DNA of 8,132 nucleotides from contig PUOZ01000269.1 of assembly GCA_003553165.1 (NCBI GenBank), forward strand, positions 1 to 8,132, read 5' to 3'. Source of the DNA: Thioalkalivibrio sp. (GTDB lineage: Bacteria > Pseudomonadota > Gammaproteobacteria > Ectothiorhodospirales > Ectothiorhodospiraceae). Both the position numbers and the translations under genes were made by a program. How positions within the stretch are numbered: the stretch's first letter is position 1; each line of letters begins with the position of its first letter. The notes beneath the pieces were generated by a model that did no database searches, was not told the DNA's origin, and was given only the letters and a program-made list of their open reading frames with translations. Shown here piece by piece: positions 1-7,921 of this stretch.

Positions 1-751
1 ACAGGCGCGTTTCCTGCACCACCGTGCCGCCGGATTCGATCAGGTCGATCTGGCGCTCGACCTCGAAGTTGATCGCGCGCTCGACGAAGCGGAAGGAATT
101 CAGGTTCTTGATCTCGGCACGCGTGCCGAACTCGGTCCGCCCGCGGGGGCGCACCGAGACGTTTGCGTCGCAACGGAAGCTGCCTTCCTGCATGTTGCCG
201 TCGGAGATACCCAGATAGCGTACCAGTGCGTGCAGCTTCTTCATGTAGGCCACCGCCTCCTTCGCCGAGCGCATGTCGGGTTCGGAGACGATCTCGACCA
301 ACGGGGTTCCGGCGCGGTTGAGGTCGATGCCGGTCATCGCCGTGAAGCCCTCGTGCAGGCTCTTTCCGGCATCCTCCTCCAGGTGCGCGCGGGTGACGCC
401 AATCCGCTTCCGGCTGCCGTCCTCCAGGTCGATGTCCAGGTGACCCTGCTCGACGATGGGCAGTTCGTACTGCGAGATCTGATAGCCCTTCGGCAGGTCG
501 GGGGAGAAGTAATTCTTGCGCGCGAAGACCGAGCGCGGAGCAATCCTCGCATCGATCGCGAGACCCAGCATGACGGCCTTCTCCACCACGGCCGCGTTCA
601 GCACCGGCAGAACCCCGGGCAAGCCCAGATCCACCGCGCAAGCCTGCCGGTTCGGCTCGGCGCCATAGGCGGTGGCCGCTCCGGAGAAGATTTTCGAGAC
701 GGTGTTGAGCTGGGCATGAACCTCCAGCCCGATCACGGTTTCCCATTCCAT
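1..751 (-). CDS. gatB: GatB, Asp-tRNA(Asn)/Glu-tRNA(Gln) amidotransferase subunit B (3' part cut by window edge)
   Basis: GatB binds misacylated Glu-tRNA(Gln) or Asp-tRNA(Asn) and activates the acyl group with ATP; ammonia from GatA then amidates it. It works in the cytoplasm in the GatCAB complex. The visible 250 residues begin [15 protein letters not shown], the classic GatB N-terminus. They include the family motif [17 protein letters not shown] (about 143-159), [11 protein letters not shown] (192-202) and [17 protein letters not shown] (211-227). GatB is usually about 475-480 residues, so roughly half lies outside the window, including the C-terminal helical and YqeY-like tail domains. 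The ATG at 751 is 12 bases after the gatA stop, and that TGA runs into GAGG, a Shine-Dalgarno core overlapping the stop. This suggests translational coupling. Third gene of gatC-gatA-gatB. Identity is very secure; only the end is unseen. Confidence 0.97.
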   Translation of the reverse strand, partial: MEWETVIGLEVHAQLNTVSKIFSGAATAYGAEPNRQACAVDLGLPGVLPVLNAAVVEKAVMLGLAIDARIAPRSVFARKNYFSPDLPKGYQISQYELPIVEQGHLDIDLEDGSRKRIGVTRAHLEEDAGKSLHEGFTAMTGIDLNRAGTPLVEIVSEPDMRSAKEAVAYMKKLHALVRYLGISDGNMQEGSFRCDANVSVRPRGRTEFGTRAEIKNLNSFRFVERAINFEVERQIDLIESGGTVVQETRL

Positions 752-763
752 CGCGCTCTGACC

Positions 764-2218
764 TCAGACGAAGGCCGCCGGCATGCGGGCATGCCAGTCG
801 GTTTCCTGCTGGAACTGATGAGCGACACCGAGCAGGCGCGCCTCGTCGAAATAATTGCCGATCAGCTGCATGCCGACGGGCAGGTTGCCGACCGTGCCGG
901 CGGGCATCGACAGGCCCGGGAGCCCCGCGAGGTTCACGGCAATGGTGTAGATGTCGGAGAGGTACATCTGGACCGGGTCGGCGCTCTTCTCACCCAGACG
1001 AAAGGGCGTCTCGGGACTGGTCGGACCGGCGATCACGTCGACCTGCCCGAAGGCGCGCCTGAAGTCGTCGGCGATCAACCGGCGCACCTTCTGTGCCTTC
1101 AGGTAATAGGCATCGTAATACCCCGCCGACAGCACGTAGGTGCCGATCATGATGCGTCGCTTGACCTCGGCCCCGAAACCCTCGGCCCGGGAACGAGTGT
1201 ACAGGTCCATCAGGTCCCGGGGCTCGTCACAACGGTGACCGAAGCGCACCCCGTCGTAGCGGGCGAGGTTGGACGAGCACTCCGCCGGAGCCACCACATA
1301 ATACGCCGGCACCGACAGCCCGCTGTTGGGCAGGCTGATTTCGACGAGCTCGGCACCACGCTCACGCAACACCGCAAGGGCAGCCTCGGTGGCCGCGCGC
1401 ACGCCTGGGTCCAGACCTTCGCCGAAGAATTCCCGCGGCAGGCCGATGCGCAGACCCTTCAGGTCGGCGCCAAGCCCCGTCGTGAAGTCCTCAGCCGGCC
1501 GCTCGACACTGGTGGAGTCTCGAGGGTCGAAGCCGGCCATCGCGTTCAGCATCAGCGCGCAGTCCTCGGCACTCGCCGCCATGGGTCCGGCCTGGTCCAG
1601 GCTCGAGGCGAAGGCGATCATGCCGTAGCGAGAGACCCGACCGTAGGTCGGCTTGATGCCGGTGATGCCGCAGAAGGCCGCGGGCTGCCGTATCGAGCCC
1701 CCGGTGTCGGTGCCGGTGGCGGCCGGGACGAGGCGTGCGGCCACGGCGGCCGCAGAACCGCCGGAGGAACCGCCGGGAACGCGCTCGGGATCCCAGGGGT
1801 TGCGCACCGGGCCGTAATGGCTGGTTTCGTTCGACGAGCCCATCGCAAATTCGTCCATGTTGGTCTTGCCCAGCATCACCGCCCCGGCGGCGTTCATGCG
1901 CTCGACCACCGTCGCCGTGTAGGGCGCGATGAAGTTGTCGAGCATCTTCGAACCGCAGCTGGTACGCACGCCCAAGGTGCAGAAGATGTCCTTCTGCGCC
2001 ACCGGCAGACCGAGCAGCGGCGCCTCCTCGCCGCGCGCCAGGCGCTCGTCCGCCGCGTCGGCCGCTGCGAGTGCCAGCTCCGGCGTCACCGAGATGAAGC
2101 TGTTCAGCTGCGAATCCAGACGGTCGATGCGACCCAGATAGAGCTCGGTCAGCTCACGGCTGCTGATGTCGCGGGCACGCAGACGCCGGGCCCAGCCTGC
2201 GAGGGTATCGAGTTTCAT
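764..2218 (-). CDS. gatA: GatA, glutamine-hydrolysing amidase subunit of GatCAB
   Basis: GatA hydrolyses glutamine and channels ammonia to GatB, so that Glu-tRNA(Gln) or Asp-tRNA(Asn) is converted to Gln- or Asn-tRNA. The protein is 484 residues, normal for the family. The amidase-signature catalytic triad is intact: Lys76 in PVAQKD, cis-Ser151 in [14 protein letters not shown], and nucleophile Ser175 in [14 protein letters not shown]. The downstream [13 protein letters not shown] segment and the C-terminal [13 protein letters not shown] region ([15 protein letters not shown]) also fit. I chose the ATG at 2218 (MKLDTL) because AAGGC lies about 7 bases upstream. An in-frame ATG five codons earlier (2233) has no ribosome binding site. 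Second gene of the operon, 34 bases after gatC and 12 before gatB. No defect seen. Confidence 0.97.
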   Translation of the reverse strand: MKLDTLAGWARRLRARDISSRELTELYLGRIDRLDSQLNSFISVTPELALAAADAADERLARGEEAPLLGLPVAQKDIFCTLGVRTSCGSKMLDNFIAPYTATVVERMNAAGAVMLGKTNMDEFAMGSSNETSHYGPVRNPWDPERVPGGSSGGSAAAVAARLVPAATGTDTGGSIRQPAAFCGITGIKPTYGRVSRYGMIAFASSLDQAGPMAASAEDCALMLNAMAGFDPRDSTSVERPAEDFTTGLGADLKGLRIGLPREFFGEGLDPGVRAATEAALAVLRERGAELVEISLPNSGLSVPAYYVVAPAECSSNLARYDGVRFGHRCDEPRDLMDLYTRSRAEGFGAEVKRRIMIGTYVLSAGYYDAYYLKAQKVRRLIADDFRRAFGQVDVIAGPTSPETPFRLGEKSADPVQMYLSDIYTIAVNLAGLPGLSMPAGTVGNLPVGMQLIGNYFDEARLLGVAHQFQQETDWHARMPAAFV

Positions 2219-2252
2219 GGCACGCCTTTCCATCGCTGTACCGGAACGCAGA

Positions 2253-3708
<1,456 letters not shown>

Positions 3709-3721
3709 TCTCCCGCCTGCC

Positions 3722-3736
3722 GGAGGACGTGTCATC
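3722..3736 (+). promoter_or_regulatory. Shine-Dalgarno sequence and proposed ATC start codon of mreC
   Basis: GGAGGA at 3722-3727 is a near-perfect anti-16S match. Six bases later is ATC (3734-3736) in the mreC frame, exactly where homologous MreC proteins begin. No ATG, GTG or TTG lies in frame at that position. The nearby GTG (3729-3731) is in another frame and only one base from the Shine-Dalgarno core. Confidence 0.6.
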
Positions 3737-4603
3737 GAAAAACCGCTGTTCAGCCTCGGGGCATCGCCGATCCTGCGCCTGCTTGCCGTGGTCCTGATCG
3801 CCCTGGCCTTGATGGCACTCGACCACCGCTTCCACCAGCTGCAGACGCTGCGCAGCGTCCTGGCCACGGTCGCCTACCCGCTGCAGTTGGCCGTGGATGC
3901 GCCGATCCGCGTCGGCAGCCGGATCCTCGACTCCTTCTCCCGCCACGAACAACTCGTGCTCGAGAATCGCCTGCTGCGCTCGGACCTGATGGAACTGCGT
4001 GCGCGGCAGCTGCGCTTCGATGCCCTGCAGGCGGAGAACGACCGGCTGCGGGCTCTCCTGCATACCTCTGCGCAGGCCACCGAGAGAGTGGAAATCACCA
4101 AGCTCCTGGCGGTGGACCTGGATCCATTCCGGCAACAGATCGTGATCAACAAGGGCAGGCTCGACGGCGTCTATCCGGGGCAACCGCTGATCAACGCAGA
4201 CGGCGTCATCGGCCAGATTCTGACCCCGAACTGGACCAGCTCGACCGCGCTGCTGATCTCGGATCCCGGCCACGCGCTGCCGGTGATCGTGGCCCGCACG
4301 GGCCTGCGCGCGCTGGCAGTGGGTTCCGGCAATCCGCGGCGCCTGAACCTGCGCCATGTGCCGCCGCAGGAGGACATCGAGGAAGGGGACCTGCTGCTGA
4401 CCTCCGGCCTCGGGGGCCGCTTCCCCCCCGATTACCCGGTCGCACGCATCGTCTCGGTCGAACACCTGCCGGGTCAGCCGTTCCTGGTCATCGCGGCGGA
4501 ACCTCTGGCGGCACTGGACCGCTCACGCGAGGCATTGCTGCTTTGGACCGATGCCCCGGAGGCGCAGCCGGGGGTGGAGGAACGGCCGGATGGGCCGGAA
4601 TGA
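3734..4603 (+). CDS. mreC: MreC, periplasmic scaffold of the elongasome
   Basis: MreC is a bitopic inner-membrane protein that forms periplasmic dimers and filaments and activates the PBP2-RodA wall synthase. Read from the proposed ATC start (as fMet) it has 289 residues. The start EKPLFSLGASP is the usual KPxFxxGPS-type cytoplasmic tip. One membrane helix follows (about 12-29, PILRLLAVVLIALALMAL), then a coiled coil (about 62-100) and the beta-domain region with QQIVINKGRLDGVYPGQPLI and LLLTSGLGGRFPPDYPVARI. The tail is short; the proline-rich extension of E. coli MreC (367 residues) is absent. Other starts are GTG at 3635, which overlaps mreB by 74 bases without a ribosome binding site, and ATG near 3809, which would delete most of the membrane helix. 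Its TGA overlaps the mreD ATG. Identity is secure; the start is provisional. Confidence 0.93.
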   Translation: MEKPLFSLGASPILRLLAVVLIALALMALDHRFHQLQTLRSVLATVAYPLQLAVDAPIRVGSRILDSFSRHEQLVLENRLLRSDLMELRARQLRFDALQAENDRLRALLHTSAQATERVEITKLLAVDLDPFRQQIVINKGRLDGVYPGQPLINADGVIGQILTPNWTSSTALLISDPGHALPVIVARTGLRALAVGSGNPRRLNLRHVPPQEDIEEGDLLLTSGLGGRFPPDYPVARIVSVEHLPGQPFLVIAAEPLAALDRSREALLLWTDAPEAQPGVEERPDGPE

Positions 4604-5091
4604 ACCCGGGGATGGCGATGCCCGTCCCGGTGCTGCTGTCACTGCTGGCCGCATTCGCCCTGACCATCGTTCCGCTCCCCGGTGCCATCTCGCCCGCCCG
4701 TCCCGAGTGGGTCCTGCTGGTGCTCATCTACTGGGGCATGGCCTTCCCGCGGCGGGTCGGCATCCTCGTCGCCTTCGTCTCAGGCCTCTTCCTTGACGTG
4801 CTCCAACACCAACTGCTGGGGCAGAACGCGCTCGCGTTGGCCGCGGCGATGTTCATCGTGCTCCAGATCTACCCGCGCATGCGCGTCTACCCGCTTTGGC
4901 AGCAGGCCGTGGTCGTGGCCTTTCTGGTCGGACTCACACGTTTTCTCAACATCTGGGTCCAGGGAGCGATCGGCTTCCCTCCAGGCAGCAGTCTCTACTG
5001 GATCCCAATCCTGACCAGCGCACTCCTTTGGCCCGTGGTCTATCACATCCTTCGTGACGCCCGCAGACGCTGGCTTTTGCACCTGACCTGA
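4600..5091 (+). CDS. mreD: MreD, membrane component of the elongasome
   Basis: MreD is a small polytopic inner-membrane protein acting with MreC in rod-shape maintenance. The 163-residue product is the usual length (E. coli 162). It is strongly hydrophobic with five or six predicted membrane helices. The conserved stretch PEWVLLVLIYWGMAFPRRVG is seen, then GLFLDVLQHQLLGQNALAL, LWQQAVVVAFLVGL and a basic C-terminus (DARRRWLLHLT). I chose the ATG at 4600, which overlaps the mreC stop as ATGA, a typical coupling arrangement. ATGs at 4612 and 4618 are in frame and cannot be excluded; GGGGA before 4618 could serve as a ribosome binding site. The genes for PBP2 and RodA, which follow mreD in some bacteria, are not here. 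Confidence 0.95.
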   Translation: MNPGMAMPVPVLLSLLAAFALTIVPLPGAISPARPEWVLLVLIYWGMAFPRRVGILVAFVSGLFLDVLQHQLLGQNALALAAAMFIVLQIYPRMRVYPLWQQAVVVAFLVGLTRFLNIWVQGAIGFPPGSSLYWIPILTSALLWPVVYHILRDARRRWLLHLT

Positions 5092-5113
5092 CACGCTGCT
5101 ACAACTTCCGGAA

Positions 5114-5138
5114 CGCCCGCCGGGCTCTCCCGCGGGCG
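5114..5138 (+). repeat. inverted repeat (hairpin 1) after mreD
   Basis: CGCCCGC (5114-5120) and GCGGGCG (5132-5138) form a perfect 7-bp stem with an 11-base loop, starting 22 bases after the mreD stop. No T-run follows on either strand, so it is not a standard intrinsic terminator. It could stabilise the mreBCD 3' end or serve as a processing site. Confidence 0.55.
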
Positions 5139-5150
5139 ACGCCATCAGCA

Positions 5151-5177
5151 GAGGCATCGGCCCAGGCGCGATGCCTC
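5151..5177 (+). repeat. inverted repeat (hairpin 2) upstream of the DUF1244 gene
   Basis: GAGGCATCG (5151-5159) and CGATGCCTC (5169-5177) are perfect 9-bp arms around a 9-base loop, 38 bases before the DUF1244 ATG. No T-run follows. It could be an RNA hairpin in the intergenic leader or a palindromic protein-binding site; the sequence alone does not decide. Confidence 0.6.
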
Positions 5178-5215
5178 CGACCCGACAAACCAAAAGAATG
5201 GGATAACCTGTTGCC

Positions 5216-5527
5216 ATGCAAGACAAGACCCGAACCGAAATCGAAGCCGAAGTATTCCGGCGTCTCTTGCAACATCTGGACGAGCGCAAGGACGTACAGA
5301 ACATCGACCTCATGAATCTCGCCGGCTTTTGCCGGAACTGTCTCGCAAAATGGTATGTCACAGCTGCAGCGAACCAGGGGACAGAACTCGATCTGAACCA
5401 GGCCCGTGAGATCGTCTACGGCATGCCCTACCCCGAGTGGAAGCGCCGATACCAGAAGGAGGCAAGCCCGGAACAGGTGGCGGCCTTCAACGACTCCGGG
5501 AAGGGAACCGGATCGACCGATGCATGA
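5216..5527 (+). CDS. DUF1244 family protein, function unknown
   Basis: A 103-residue soluble, probably cytoplasmic protein of the DUF1244 family, recognised by the segment DVQNIDLMNLAGFCRNCLAKWY (26-47) and the later AREIVYGMPYPEWKRRYQ (63-80). Two cysteines, Cys39 and Cys42 in FCRNC, form a CxxC pair that could bind metal or be redox-active; I see no second pair within the monomer. It is mainly helical by appearance, with no signal peptide or membrane segment. The molecular function of the family is not known to me. The start ATG at 5216 fits the family N-terminus; the ribosome binding site is weak (GGA at 5201). Its end overlaps rnd by 8 bases, so the two are likely co-translated, suggesting a link to RNA metabolism. 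That link is inference only. Confidence 0.9.
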   Translation: MQDKTRTEIEAEVFRRLLQHLDERKDVQNIDLMNLAGFCRNCLAKWYVTAAANQGTELDLNQAREIVYGMPYPEWKRRYQKEASPEQVAAFNDSGKGTGSTDA

Positions 5528-6704
5528 TCACGGACTGGTCGATACCGAGGCCGATCTGCGTGCGCTGCTCGACGCCATCGCCGGCAACCCGTGGGTGGCG
5601 GTGGATACCGAGTTCATGCGGGAAAAGACCTACTTTCCACAGCTGTGCCTGATCCAGCTTGCAACCCCCGATCACATTGCCTGCATCGACCCGTTGGCAT
5701 TCAGGGATCTGGGTCCGATGAAGGCGTTGTTGCATGACCCCGGAGTCCTGAAGGTCTTCCACGCCGCCAGTCAGGATCTCGAGGTGCTCTATCTTGTAAC
5801 AGGCAAGGTACCCGGCCCGATCTTCGATACCCAGGTTGCCGCCAGCCTGCTGGGTCACGGCGAACAGGTCGGTTATGCCAATCTCGTTCACGCGGTGCTG
5901 CAACACGAACTCGACAAGACGCAGTCACGCACCGACTGGGCGCAACGCCCCCTGAAGCCGGAGCAGCTGAGTTACGCCCGCGACGACGTACGCTACCTGG
6001 TCCAGCTCTTCCTGTCCCTGCAAAGGGAGCTTGAGACGCTTGGTCGCCTGAACTGGCTCCAGCCCGAGATGGAGGCGCTCGCCAACCCCGCAATGTACCA
6101 GCCGGATTTTGACGGTGCATGGCGCCGCGTCAGCGGGCACAAGCGCATGAAGCCCCGGGAACTCGCGATACTGCGCGAACTGGCATCCTGGCGGGAACAC
6201 CAGGCGCGAGACCTCGACCGGCCGCGCCGCTGGATCATCAGCGATGACGCGCTGCTGCTGATCGCCCGGGCACGCCCCACCGATGTGGCGGCCCTGCGGG
6301 AATTGCGTGGCCTGCCCAGGGGTATCGGCGAAACTCAGGCCCACCAAATCCTGCAGGCTGTGCAGAAGGGCTCGGAGGCTCCCCGCCAGGCCTGGCCCGT
6401 GCTGTCCAAAAGACGGCCGCTGGCGGAGGCGGAAGAGGTGGTCGTCGATGTCGGCATGGCGCTGCTGCGGGAACTTGCGCGGCAACAGCAGATCAGCCCG
6501 GAGGCGGTTGCCAGTCGCAAGGATGTCGTGGCACTGATGCGGGGCGAGGAGGACGCAGCCCTGGCCCGCGGCTGGCGTGAGCAGGTCGCGGGCACCCAAC
6601 TGCGGCGTTGGCTGCTGGGAGATTGCGCGCTGCGCTGCGATGGCACCGGCATCGGGATGGTGGAACTGTCCGGGGCTGCCGACGACCGGAATATCGTCTC
6701 GTGA
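5520..6704 (+). CDS. rnd: ribonuclease D, 3'-5' exoribonuclease
   Basis: RNase D trims the 3' ends of tRNA precursors and other small stable RNAs. The 394-residue product (E. coli 375) has the DEDDy exonuclease residues in register with E. coli, offset by one. These are Asp29 and Glu31 (VAVDTEF, Exo I), Asp86 (HAASQDLEVL, Exo II), and Tyr152 and Asp156 (SYARDDVRYL, Exo III). An HRDC nucleic-acid-binding domain follows at about 208-288 (KPRELAILRELASWREHQARDLD and DDALLLIARARP), then a second HRDC-like helical region to the end. The ATG at 5520 (MHDHGLV) has GGA about 7 bases upstream, and a GGGAAGGGAA tract lies further off. It overlaps the DUF1244 stop by 8 bases in another frame. A strong hairpin follows 14 bases after the stop. 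Confidence 0.96.
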   Translation: MHDHGLVDTEADLRALLDAIAGNPWVAVDTEFMREKTYFPQLCLIQLATPDHIACIDPLAFRDLGPMKALLHDPGVLKVFHAASQDLEVLYLVTGKVPGPIFDTQVAASLLGHGEQVGYANLVHAVLQHELDKTQSRTDWAQRPLKPEQLSYARDDVRYLVQLFLSLQRELETLGRLNWLQPEMEALANPAMYQPDFDGAWRRVSGHKRMKPRELAILRELASWREHQARDLDRPRRWIISDDALLLIARARPTDVAALRELRGLPRGIGETQAHQILQAVQKGSEAPRQAWPVLSKRRPLAEAEEVVVDVGMALLRELARQQQISPEAVASRKDVVALMRGEEDAALARGWREQVAGTQLRRWLLGDCALRCDGTGIGMVELSGAADDRNIVS

Positions 6705-6714
6705 CGAAGCCCTC

Positions 6715-6750
6715 AGACGACACGGGCATCCTCAGGATGCCCGTGTCTCT
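6715..6750 (+). terminator. strong hairpin between convergent genes, probable terminator of rnd
   Basis: GACACGGGCATCC (6719-6731) and GGATGCCCGTGTC (6735-6747) pair perfectly over 13 bp with a TCA loop. Three more pairs (6715-6717 with 6748-6750) form if C6718 is bulged. Downstream on the plus strand is TCTCTCCCC, a pyrimidine-rich but poor U-tract. On the minus strand no U-tract follows. It sits 14 bases after the rnd stop and 43 bases from the convergent gene's stop, so it probably stops plus-strand transcription and may shield both 3' ends. Confidence 0.65.
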
Positions 6751-6792
6751 CCCCGTCCGGCCGCGCCGCAACGGTGGCGGCGTTGCCCTTGG

Positions 6793-7236
6793 TCAGGCGC
6801 TGGTGTACACGCCGCGACGCGGCGAAGCCAGGCGACCCTGGCGCTTCAGATAGGCGAGTGTCTGACTGATGTTCTTCGTATCGATCCCCGCGCTTTCCGC
6901 CTGGTCGCGAATCTCGCTGCCCGTCATTTCCGGCTGGGTGGCGACGATTTCGCAAAGCCGTTGGCTGATCGTTCCCGCCCCGGATCCACCCCGACGCCGG
7001 GCGCCGCCTGCGCGCGGCTTCGGCACGGAACCTCCGATGTCACGGATCTGGCGATCCAGTTCCGCCAGTTCCTTCCGATGACGCGCCAGCATCTGCTTGC
7101 GCTCGGCCTTCAGTGCGACACGTTTCTCCTTGATTTCCTGCTCCTTGCGCTCCTCCTCCTGTTGTTCACGCTCGCGAGCCAAAGCGTATAATTCCTCGGC
7201 ACTCAGATCATCGAACTTTTTCTTCTCGGCGCTCAT
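6793..7236 (-). CDS. unknown protein: N-terminal coiled coil plus C-terminal putative winged helix
   Basis: I do not recognise a named family. The 147-residue product has three parts. Residues 8-67 start FDDLSAEELYALARE and become a very charged Glu/Lys/Arg/Gln helix, probably a coiled coil. Residues 70-88 are a basic, glycine-rich linker (PKPRAGGARRRGGSG). Residues 89-147 (from TISQRLCEIVATQPEMTGSEI) look like a winged helix: two helices, then ISQTLAYLKRQGRL as a recognition-type helix and SPRRGVYTS as a wing. This layout of oligomerisation part, basic linker and DNA-binding part resembles H-NS-type nucleoid proteins, but the H-NS C-terminal motif is absent. A DNA-binding role is inference. 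ATG 7236 is chosen because GAGGA lies 7 bases upstream; a TTG two codons earlier (7242) overlaps that spacer. The gene is divergent from sprT and convergent with rnd. Confidence 0.85.
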   Translation of the reverse strand: MSAEKKKFDDLSAEELYALAREREQQEEERKEQEIKEKRVALKAERKQMLARHRKELAELDRQIRDIGGSVPKPRAGGARRRGGSGAGTISQRLCEIVATQPEMTGSEIRDQAESAGIDTKNISQTLAYLKRQGRLASPRRGVYTSA

Positions 7237-7275
7237 CCGCAATTCCTCGTTTGTTGTTTGCCAGTACAGAGACTT

Positions 7276-7303
7276 TCGACAGAAGATTCCTGTTCCTTAC
7301 AAT
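7276..7303 (+). promoter_or_regulatory. candidate sigma70-type promoter for the sprT-like gene
   Basis: TCGACA (7276-7281) and TACAAT (7298-7303) are 16 bases apart and each match 5/6 of consensus, the best promoter candidate in the window. It lies in an AT-rich patch. Transcription would start near 7310, leaving only a few bases before the TTG start at 7314. Confidence 0.6.
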
Positions 7304-7329
7304 GTAATAAAAATTGAAAAAAGATACAA
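7301..7329 (-). promoter_or_regulatory. candidate sigma70-type promoter for the coiled-coil/winged-helix gene
   Basis: On the minus strand TTGTAT (7329-7324) and TACATT (7306-7301) are 17 bases apart, matching 3/6 and 4/6 of consensus, with T-rich spacer DNA. The start point would be near 7294, giving a leader of about 57 bases with a good Shine-Dalgarno sequence. Its -10 box overlaps the plus-strand -10 box (7298-7303) within the near-palindrome TTACAATGTAA (7297-7307). Confidence 0.45.
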
Positions 7330-7874
7330 GAACTCCACCGCTTCGAAGGCGAACGACAGCTTCCGTCCTGCACGAGATCAAAGATCGGGCTATACGGGAG
7401 GCTGCCCATGGGTTTTATTTGCAGATGGCCGCCTTGCCGGCACCGCAGATCAGCCTGGACCTGCGCGGCCGCGCCGCCGGCCAGTGGCGATTGAAGGATG
7501 GGGTTGAGATGTTGCGTTTCAACCCCGATGCCTTCGTTCAGGACTGGCACGCCCACTTTCCCGCGACCGTGGCCCATGAGGTCGCACACTCGATCGTTTA
7601 CCGGCGGTTCGGACTGAGATCCGTGCGGCCGCACGGACCGCAATGGCGTGGCGTCATGGCAGAACTGGGCTTTCCCCCTGTCGTCACCCACCAAACCCCA
7701 CTGACCGGCCGACGGAGCCGTGTTTATGTTTATCAATGTAAATGCCAGTCCCACCGACTGGGTCCGAGACGACATCACCTCATCAAGCAACGGGGTTACC
7801 GGTATGCCTGCGCGGAATGCGGTGGCAAACTGGAGTTCCACGATCAGGTGGAATGGCGTGAACAAAACCACTGA
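7314..7874 (+). CDS. sprT: SprT-like zinc metalloprotease-family protein
   Basis: SprT-family proteins carry a zincin-type site; eukaryotic relatives (SPRTN/Spartan) degrade DNA-protein crosslinks, while the bacterial role is poorly known. The 186-residue product (E. coli SprT about 165) has the family segment SLDLRGRAAGQWR (47-59), then LRFNP (67-71). HEVAH (88-92) follows with His88, His92 and catalytic Glu89, then the probable third zinc ligand His107 in RPHGPQW. A C-terminal zinc ribbon is formed by Cys142, Cys144, Cys166 and Cys169. An in-frame TAA at 7308 rules out any earlier start. The TTG at 7314 (KKDTRTPPLRRR) is the only start that keeps the conserved N-terminal helix; the next ATG (7425) would remove it. 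No Shine-Dalgarno sequence is visible. No signal peptide, so cytoplasmic. The gene symbol is by similarity. Confidence 0.9.
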   Translation: MKKDTRTPPLRRRTTASVLHEIKDRAIREAAHGFYLQMAALPAPQISLDLRGRAAGQWRLKDGVEMLRFNPDAFVQDWHAHFPATVAHEVAHSIVYRRFGLRSVRPHGPQWRGVMAELGFPPVVTHQTPLTGRRSRVYVYQCKCQSHRLGPRRHHLIKQRGYRYACAECGGKLEFHDQVEWREQNH

Positions 7875-7921
7875 ATCGGGTCCAGCGGCGAGTAAGGCGG
7901 GTCCGGGAGCCTGATGCGGCG

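Noticed and set aside
5179..5207. Promoter in front of DUF1244 (GATAAC at 5202-5207)
   Set aside because: No acceptable -35 box at the right distance, and the start would fall on the ATG itself.
5321..5335. CCGGC-TTTT-GCCGG hairpin
   Set aside because: Inside the conserved DUF1244 coding region, short, and without a following U-tract.
5524..5527. ATGA at the end of the DUF1244 gene as the rnd start
   Set aside because: That ATG is in a different frame from RNase D; the correct start is the ATG four bases earlier, at 5520.
6577..7191. 204-codon plus-strand frame running from rnd across the terminator
   Set aside because: It reads through the hairpin and then opposite the minus-strand gene, which has a strong ribosome binding site and a sensible domain layout.
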